Positions 58,677 to 64,000 of a stretch of 64,000 nt of DNA are shown here, in pieces. This DNA comes from CAYFQB01 sp964345225 (GTDB lineage: Bacteria; Nitrospirota; Thermodesulfovibrionia; Thermodesulfovibrionales; UBA6898). Position 1 is the first letter of the stretch, and the number at the start of each line of letters is the position of its first letter. The stretch covers positions 31,516-95,515 of the forward strand of contig CAYFQB010000017.1 in the NCBI GenBank assembly GCA_964345225.1, in the 5' to 3' direction. Below the pieces are notes generated by a model. That model did not search any database. It was not told the origin of the DNA and saw only the letters and a list, made by a program, of their open reading frames with translations. The position numbers and the translations under genes are program-made.

Positions 58677-60515
58677 CTAAATAGTGTTAATCTTTATTCC
58701 ACCAAATACCGAAATTCCAGGTGTCCCATAGCTGCCTGCCTCCTCATAGTCCTCATCAAATAGATTGTCAATCCTCACAAATAGAGTCATGCTTTTCGTC
58801 AGTCTATAGCTGCCGGCCAGATTCACAAGGGAGTATGATGAGAGATCTCTCGAAACGAAATTATCAAATCTTTCCCCAACAAATATATAATTGGCAATAA
58901 CAGATATAACTTCTGCAGAAAACTCTATTGACAAATTTAACTTATCTTTCGGTCTAAAAGGGAGTCTCGAACCGGTCTCCTTGTCCTCTGTGTCGAGGTA
59001 TGTGTATCCTGCTGCGATATTGAGAGTATCAGATAACTTTAATGCAGCATCTATCTCTATGCCTTTCATTTCTGCTTCCGCAATATTCACCGGTGGCCAT
59101 CCGGAAATCAGCTCGTCATAATCTTGCTCAAAATAAGTCACAGAAAGCACTGCCTTTTTATCAAAAATGTCTTTTTCAATTCCTATCTCCCAAGAATTTG
59201 TTTCTTCAGGTTTCAAATCCGGATTTCCACCACCACCGAACAAAGGATCGCTAGGCCAGAACAGCTCATTTAATGTAGGAGCTCTGAAGCCAGTACCATA
59301 ACTACTCTTAATTCTCAGTACAGCAGGTTCGACGTTATAGAGAGCACCTATCCTAAATGTTGTTATATCTCCAAAGGTCTCATGGTCATCATATCTAATC
59401 CCTGCATTTAGGACGAGAGACTCTTTGAATAGCATAAGCTTGTTATTTAAATAAAGGGCTTTATTATCAACAGACTTGTCAAAATTCCCCTTATTTTCAC
59501 CTCTCTCTTCTCTGTATTCAGCGCCAGCTGTCATCGTGTAATTATCTAAAATGTATACATTGTTATGCCAGTCGATTGTATTAATACGAGTAAATATATC
59601 GAAGTTGTTAAATATATTATCAGGGTCTCTAAACTTCAAATTGTCTGTTACTGTCGACACGGTCAACATCTGCTCCCACATCTCAGAAAGGTAGAGCTTT
59701 CCTTTTCCAGAAAGTATGGAGTGGTCTCCACGCTGGACAAAGTTCAGATTATCAACCGCAGTTCCACTTAAATAATCAAAATCATCCAGCTCTGACCTAT
59801 CATAGTAATATTTTCCTATAAATTCTAACTCTAATTTTTCTGAAGGTCTTAATCCGAGTTTCCCGGAGATGGACGCATTCTCGTATCCGTCCCTCTCTGT
59901 GCCTTCTTCAGCACAAGATATTCCTTCAGTGGATAAATATGACCATGTCAGCCTATAGTCTAACTTATTACTACCTCCCGAAGCAGTCACAGATGGGTTG
60001 TACGTACCATTTGAGCCTGCCTCAAAGAAGGCTTCTATCTTTGGTTTCCCTCTGCCCCTTTTTGTGATTATATTCACGACTCCTGCCATAGCTTCAGAAC
60101 CATATATGGTACTCTGAGGGCCTTTTACTATCTCAATTCTATCTATGTCATCTACTGTGATCCCTGCAAAATCGAACGAGCCGGTGGTTGTGCTGTTTAC
60201 CTTTATACCATCTATCATCACAAGTGTATGTGCTGAATTGCCTCCTCGTAAAAGCACGGTAGCCACCTTTCCTGCACCTCCATTCTGAATAAGATTCAAC
60301 TCAGGTATTTTTCTGAGCACATCTGTTACAAATTCGACATTCATCTGTATTATATCTTCGCCTTTGATCACTATTACATCACTTGTAGTCTCTTCAACCA
60401 ATTCTTCTATCCTAGTTGCTGTAACTACCACTTCTTCAAGTTTGATTTTTTCTTCCTCTGCCCACGCTGGTAAAAGCATGAGAAATGTCAGGAGCAATGT
60501 CCAAAGCAATTTCAT
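58677..60515 (-). CDS. btuB: TonB-dependent receptor, BtuB-like
   Basis: The 612-residue outer-membrane receptor has a signal peptide (1-19), a TonB-box-like EEVVVTATRIEEL, the plug domain (GEDIIQMNVEFVTDVLRKIPEL; VLLRGGNSAHTLVMIDGIKV) and a 22-strand-size barrel. BtuB imports cobalamin; the size and the position after cobU-cobT-cobS-cobC support that substrate. AAAGGAG lies before the ATG. No cobalamin riboswitch fits in the 37-nt gap, so control must come from upstream of the cob operon. Confidence 0.9.
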   Translation of the reverse strand: MKLLWTLLLTFLMLLPAWAEEEKIKLEEVVVTATRIEELVEETTSDVIVIKGEDIIQMNVEFVTDVLRKIPELNLIQNGGAGKVATVLLRGGNSAHTLVMIDGIKVNSTTTGSFDFAGITVDDIDRIEIVKGPQSTIYGSEAMAGVVNIITKRGRGKPKIEAFFEAGSNGTYNPSVTASGGSNKLDYRLTWSYLSTEGISCAEEGTERDGYENASISGKLGLRPSEKLELEFIGKYYYDRSELDDFDYLSGTAVDNLNFVQRGDHSILSGKGKLYLSEMWEQMLTVSTVTDNLKFRDPDNIFNNFDIFTRINTIDWHNNVYILDNYTMTAGAEYREERGENKGNFDKSVDNKALYLNNKLMLFKESLVLNAGIRYDDHETFGDITTFRIGALYNVEPAVLRIKSSYGTGFRAPTLNELFWPSDPLFGGGGNPDLKPEETNSWEIGIEKDIFDKKAVLSVTYFEQDYDELISGWPPVNIAEAEMKGIEIDAALKLSDTLNIAAGYTYLDTEDKETGSRLPFRPKDKLNLSIEFSAEVISVIANYIFVGERFDNFVSRDLSSYSLVNLAGSYRLTKSMTLFVRIDNLFDEDYEEAGSYGTPGISVFGGIKINTI

Positions 60516-60552
60516 AATTCTTTCTCTCCTTTTTCATTTTGTTTGTATTTTT

Positions 60553-61290
60553 TTATTTTTTCTCCCTATCTGAAAATATCAATCCAGATAGATAATTAAC
60601 TATACCGTTTATCAATTTCACAATAGGATATCCGTTACAGAATTCAATGATATTTACCGCTGCAAAGTCCTGTTCGATTCTGAATATGTTCTCCAGGGGT
60701 ATACCGAGAAAGTGGCAGAGAATTATCCTGTTTACACCGCCGTGAGAAATTACAGCAACACGACCTTCATTGTGTCTCAGGATAATCTCATCAATAGCCC
60801 TAACAACCCTCTCTTTCACTTCAAGAGTGTTTTCTCCATCCATAGGACTGAATTTCAGAGGGTTCTCTACCCAAGCAGCAAACTCTCTTGGATATCTTTC
60901 CTTTATTTCGTCAAAGCTCATGCTTTCCCAGATACCGAAATTCCTTTCTCTGAGATCAGGTATGATGATGGGTTTTATTCCGTGCGATCTGGCAACTATC
61001 TCAGAACTCTTTATAGCACGACCTAAATCAGACGTATAAATAGCACTTAGTTTGCTTGAATGACTTTCACCTCCTCCCTTGCCTCGGTACGAGTCGATTC
61101 CGACCACCCCCCTTGAGGGTGAGGCGTGTGTGGGAGGTCTGTGCCCTGAGTGCCGGCTTATGTATTCTGCCAGTCGTTCCATCTGTTGAATGCCATTTTC
61201 CGAGAGTGGAACGTCAATCGTCCCTTTATAACGCATTTTCTCTGCACCCACTGTTTCACCATGTCTAACTAAAAAGAGAGTTGTGACCAT
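60553..61290 (-). CDS. cobC: Alpha-ribazole phosphatase-like histidine phosphatase with insert
   Basis: This 245-residue histidine phosphatase (LVRHGET, catalytic H10; SHGGVNRII, second His) would remove the phosphate in the last steps of cobalamin assembly, as suggested by its place after cobS. A stretch of about 30 residues (47-78, RPPTHASPSRG... GGGESHSS) interrupts the fold between EYISRHSG and LSAIYTSDLGRA. Its DNA is GC-rich and palindromic, unlike the rest of the gene. The start overlaps cobS by 22 bases. Confidence 0.85.
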   Translation of the reverse strand: MVTTLFLVRHGETVGAEKMRYKGTIDVPLSENGIQQMERLAEYISRHSGHRPPTHASPSRGVVGIDSYRGKGGGESHSSKLSAIYTSDLGRAIKSSEIVARSHGIKPIIIPDLRERNFGIWESMSFDEIKERYPREFAAWVENPLKFSPMDGENTLEVKERVVRAIDEIILRHNEGRVAVISHGGVNRIILCHFLGIPLENIFRIEQDFAAVNIIEFCNGYPIVKLINGIVNYLSGLIFSDREKK

Positions 61291-62078
61291 GCTATCACCA
61301 TCAATAAAAATATTACCTCTGTCATCTCACTAACTGCACCTAGTGTATCTCCAGTGAGACCGCCAAATTTTCTATCAAAGAAAATTATCCAGAGCCGGCA
61401 AAAACAGTACATTGTTATCAGTAAAATGATATGAAAAATGTACTGGGTGTTTGAAATATAGCTAAGAAAAAATGCTTGTGGCAACGCCAACAATAGAACA
61501 AGTATCAGGGTGGGAACTAATATTTCCTTAAAGCCGATTCTGTTTATAAAAATTTCCCCAAGCCCATCCTTCCTTGCCGGCTTCCCATGAAACATTGATA
61601 TAACTATGGTCCATTTTGGCAGTATGGGCATCAGGGCAAGGGATGAGTAGTAGGTAAATGATGAAAAATGGGAAAGATTCTTCAGGGCGAGAAATTTGAT
61701 AGCAAGTGCAAAGAGTATCGCTATTACACCGATAGGTCCAATTGTGCTGTCTTTCATGATTGCGAGTCGCTTTTGTCTATCTGTCTCACTATCTCCATAA
61801 GATTTCATTGCGATCGCATCGAATGTGTCTGCAAGTCCATCAAGGTGTAACCCCCCATTGGAGAGAACGAGCACGAGGAGGATTAGAGCAGTCACAAGGT
61901 CTGGATGAAAGAGCATACCTGATAAGTAATCTGTTAGTATGAGCAAAGCGCCCTGTATAATGCCAACAGCGATAAAAGCCGATGAACTCTTGGCAATATG
62001 AGCCTCGTTGATATTCGAACTGATCTTGATCGGTATTATTGTCAAGACTTGAAATGCAATCAATAATTGCTTTATCAT
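61269..62078 (-). CDS. cobS: Adenosylcobinamide-GDP ribazoletransferase
   Basis: CobS joins adenosylcobinamide-GDP to alpha-ribazole in the inner membrane. The 269-residue protein has several membrane helices and the conserved acidic motif GGLHLDGLADTFDA near residues 75-88, followed later by FGGLTGDTLGAVSEMTEV near the C-terminus. The length is typical. It starts 15 bases after cobT and overlaps cobC by 22. Confidence 0.95.
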   Translation of the reverse strand: MIKQLLIAFQVLTIIPIKISSNINEAHIAKSSSAFIAVGIIQGALLILTDYLSGMLFHPDLVTALILLVLVLSNGGLHLDGLADTFDAIAMKSYGDSETDRQKRLAIMKDSTIGPIGVIAILFALAIKFLALKNLSHFSSFTYYSSLALMPILPKWTIVISMFHGKPARKDGLGEIFINRIGFKEILVPTLILVLLLALPQAFFLSYISNTQYIFHIILLITMYCFCRLWIIFFDRKFGGLTGDTLGAVSEMTEVIFLLMVIAWSQLSF

Positions 62079-62093
62079 TTTGCGTTTAAACTC

Positions 62094-63176
62094 CTAAGTC
62101 TTTCCCGATACCCCTGCTTCACCAAAGGTTGCCATTTCTTTATAAATCTTCAGCCCTGCCTCTATAATTAACATTGCAAGTGCAGCTCCTGTGCCCTCAC
62201 CCAGCCTCAGGTCAAGGTCAAGAATAGGTCTTAATCCGATTTTTTCAAGCATTGCCTTATGACCTTTCTCTGCCGAGTTGTGCGCTGCAAACATATAATT
62301 TTTAACTTTCGGTTCAATACAATATGCGATCAGTGCACCAGCAGTTGAGATAAATCCGTCAATCACAACAGGTGTCCTGTTTAAGGCTGCACCGATAATT
62401 AATCCGGCAATACCTCCGATTTCAGCACCGCCTACCTTTGAAAGAACATCTATCGGATCAGCTAAATCGGGCTTATTCAACTCTATAGCATCTTCAATAA
62501 CCCTGATCTTATTCTTCAAAGCATCATCATTTATCCCCGTACCCCTTCCAGTAACCTCTGAGACGGATTTGCCTGTGAAAACCGCAGCAATTGCAGAAGA
62601 CGGGGTTGTGTTAGCAATTCCCATATCTCCGGTTCCAAAAATCCTATAGCCTCTCTCAGCATATTCCGATGCAAGCTCAATCCCGATCCTGATGCATTCC
62701 TCAGCTTCCTGCCTTTTCATTGCCGGTTCCCTCCGCATATTCTTTGTTCCCATCATAATTTTTCTGGAAATGAACAATCCCCCTCTCCCTCTTTTACTAT
62801 TGGCAGACACAGAAGGATTACTTTCAAAATCAAAATCAACGCCTATATCTACGACAACAACCTCAGCACCTGCATGCCTTGAAAGTACATTTATCCCTGC
62901 TCCCCCTCTGAGGAAGTTAAAGACCATCTGTCTTGTCACTTCCTTTGGAAAAGCCGAGACATCTTCAACGGCAACACCGTGGTCACCTGCAAATGTGAAG
63001 ATGACTTTCTTATCGAGTCCAGGCATAGTGTTTTCAGTTATTGTCACTATCCTCCTTGCAAACTCCTCAAGCCTTCCGAGGCTTCCCCGAGGTTTTGTCA
63101 TATTGTCAAGCCTTCTCTGTGCTGTTTCACTAAATTCATTCTTAACATCTGCTATCTTTTCCAATAACTTTTCCAT
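62094..63176 (-). CDS. cobT: Nicotinate-nucleotide-dimethylbenzimidazole phosphoribosyltransferase
   Basis: CobT makes alpha-ribazole 5'-phosphate, the lower ligand precursor. The 360 residues contain the family start (RRLDNMTKPRGSLGRLEEFA), FTFAGDHGVAVEDVSAFP, the Gly-rich GDMGIANTTPSSAI and the C-terminal LRLGEGTGAALA with the catalytic Glu. Its ATG overlaps the cobU stop by one base (TAATG), so the two are coupled. Confidence 0.97.
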   Translation of the reverse strand: MEKLLEKIADVKNEFSETAQRRLDNMTKPRGSLGRLEEFARRIVTITENTMPGLDKKVIFTFAGDHGVAVEDVSAFPKEVTRQMVFNFLRGGAGINVLSRHAGAEVVVVDIGVDFDFESNPSVSANSKRGRGGLFISRKIMMGTKNMRREPAMKRQEAEECIRIGIELASEYAERGYRIFGTGDMGIANTTPSSAIAAVFTGKSVSEVTGRGTGINDDALKNKIRVIEDAIELNKPDLADPIDVLSKVGGAEIGGIAGLIIGAALNRTPVVIDGFISTAGALIAYCIEPKVKNYMFAAHNSAEKGHKAMLEKIGLRPILDLDLRLGEGTGAALAMLIIEAGLKIYKEMATFGEAGVSGKT

Positions 63177-63706
63177 TAATTTTCTCCTTCGCTTTTTATC
63201 TTAAGCGGTATACCTGCTACTAGCATGAACACTTCATTCGAGACCTCAGCCACCTTTTGATTGAGTATCCCTGCCATATCTCTGAACCTTCTTGCCATTT
63301 CATCTTCCGGGACTATTCCCATGCCTACCTCATTTGAAACGATATAAACCTCTGAAGAGGTAATGTTTAAAAGTGACGAGATGAGATGCCCAATCTCAGA
63401 TTCAATATTCAGACCGGAATACATTAGATTCGACAGCCACAATGTGAGGCAATCCACAAGGATTATCCGGTATTTACCATCTGTCTTTTTAATGACCTCT
63501 GCTATCTTTAAAGGCTCTTCATAGGTAATCCATTCCTCTCCTCTTTGACGCTTATGATCTTCTATTCTCTGACGCATTTCTTCATCGAGTGCCTCTGCGG
63601 TGGCAATATATGCCTTTCTGCCCGAGATCTTAGATGAATCTCTAAGTGCGAATGAACTTTTTCCGCTTCTTGCACCACCTGTAATAAAGATGATCTTTCT
63701 GTTCAT
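63176..63706 (-). CDS. cobU: Adenosylcobinamide kinase / guanylyltransferase
   Basis: CobU phosphorylates adenosylcobinamide and then attaches GMP. The 176 residues have the P-loop GGARSGKS (10-17), the family YIATAEALDEEMRQRIEDHK with its guanylylated His, LVDCLTLWLSNLM and SNEVGMGIVPE. Its ATG overlaps the stop of the upstream frame as ATGA, so that gene is cotranslated and probably belongs to the same operon. Confidence 0.96.
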   Translation of the reverse strand: MNRKIIFITGGARSGKSSFALRDSSKISGRKAYIATAEALDEEMRQRIEDHKRQRGEEWITYEEPLKIAEVIKKTDGKYRIILVDCLTLWLSNLMYSGLNIESEIGHLISSLLNITSSEVYIVSNEVGMGIVPEDEMARRFRDMAGILNQKVAEVSNEVFMLVAGIPLKIKSEGEN

Positions 63707-64000
63707 CTAACGATCCTGTAGTCCTTTATATCCAGAAACCAGTACCCGTTTCTTTTTCTTACCTCTTTTGCAGTAATTTCAATCCTTCCTTCAAAAAGTA
63801 GTCCGTCAACTAAAAATGTGTGATACTCACTATTCTCACTACATATATCAATATCAGGTTTTAACTATCAGATATCATTCCCATGGCTTATGTAAGCGCT
63901 GCCAGTTTCTGACCTCTTTATCTCAATTGCCACATCGAATGCCTCTTTAAGCCTTTGTTTTGATAACACTATTTCTGGATTTCCATTGCCTATTATTTCC
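63703..64000 (-). pseudogene. Unrecognised gene upstream of cobU with two frameshifts
   Basis: From the right edge a frame reads EIIGNGNPEIVLSKQ...ETGSAYISHGND, then meets TGA TAG (63870-63865). The same frame resumes after the stops with PDIDICSENSEYHTFLVDG... and runs to a stop that overlaps the cobU ATG. Reading the 20 bases between in another frame gives YLIVK, so one missing base near 63871 and one extra A in the A-run at 63859-63862 would restore a continuous protein. It may be decayed or carry sequencing errors. The family was not recognised; the 5' end is outside the window. Confidence 0.6.

Noticed and set aside
60516..60552. Possible cobalamin riboswitch before btuB
   Set aside because: The gap is only 37 nt and has no B12-box-like sequence. 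A riboswitch, if any, must lie beyond the right edge.

Overview
The window comes from a Gram-negative, moderately AT-rich bacterium. LptD, an outer-membrane TonB/BtuB pair, type IV pili and lipoproteins show the two membranes. A DUF3842 protein, a CooT-type nickel protein, a DsbC with an added CxxCH, FeoB/Fur and a DsrEFH/TusA relay suggest an anaerobe of the Nitrospirota (Thermodesulfovibrionia-like) or a deltaproteobacterial relative. That placement is inferred from gene content; there is no rRNA gene in the window. No tRNA, rRNA, CRISPR array, prophage or transposase was found.

Layout. 1-9 kb, mostly minus strand: a PfkB kinase, uvrC, a TPR lipoprotein, accA and dnaE, with one small plus-strand gene (4084) behind an elaborate promoter region. 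9-17.5 kb: a tandem-PilZ protein faces a minus-strand run lptD-pilB-pilC-pilS-pilR. 18-23 kb: trpB-trpA-metallohydrolase-accD-folC. 23-28 kb: DUF3842, cooT and a LipM-like ligase, then a membrane protein and a UvrD/PcrA helicase on the minus strand. 28-36 kb: yajC-secD-secF, recJ and rel. 36-45.5 kb: a DsbC-like protein, then a pilus-tip operon (pilY1, three prepilins, a PilX-like protein, a lipoprotein). 45.6-48 kb: fur-feoB. 48.7-54.8 kb: argG, dprA, topA and two paralogous small membrane proteins. 54.9-57.8 kb: a lipase-like hydrolase and dsrH-dsrE-dsrF-tusA. 57.9-64 kb: a cobalamin block cobU-cobT-cobS-cobC-btuB-tonB, preceded by a gene with apparent compensating frameshifts.

Connections. 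PilR is a sigma-54 activator, and a sigma-54-like element stands before pilY1, so the two separate pilus loci may form one regulon. PilB carries an MshEN-like N-terminus and a tandem PilZ protein lies opposite pilR, which points to cyclic-di-GMP input. The DsbC upstream of pilY1 could serve the 26-cysteine insert in PilY1.

The most unusual content is intergenic. (1) Seven stretches of degenerate heptanucleotide repeat, in several sequence families that keep one 7-nt phase over tens of units and recur in the same order; they reach into the lptD signal peptide and probably recJ. (2) A roughly 231-bp palindrome-rich dispersed repeat with terminal inverted repeats, in three copies plus half copies, flanking rel and fur-feoB. 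(3) A recurrent promoter layout with the -10 box ending 6 nt before ATG and no Shine-Dalgarno (dnaE, DUF3842, fur and others), predicting leaderless mRNAs. trpB also seems to start at AUA.
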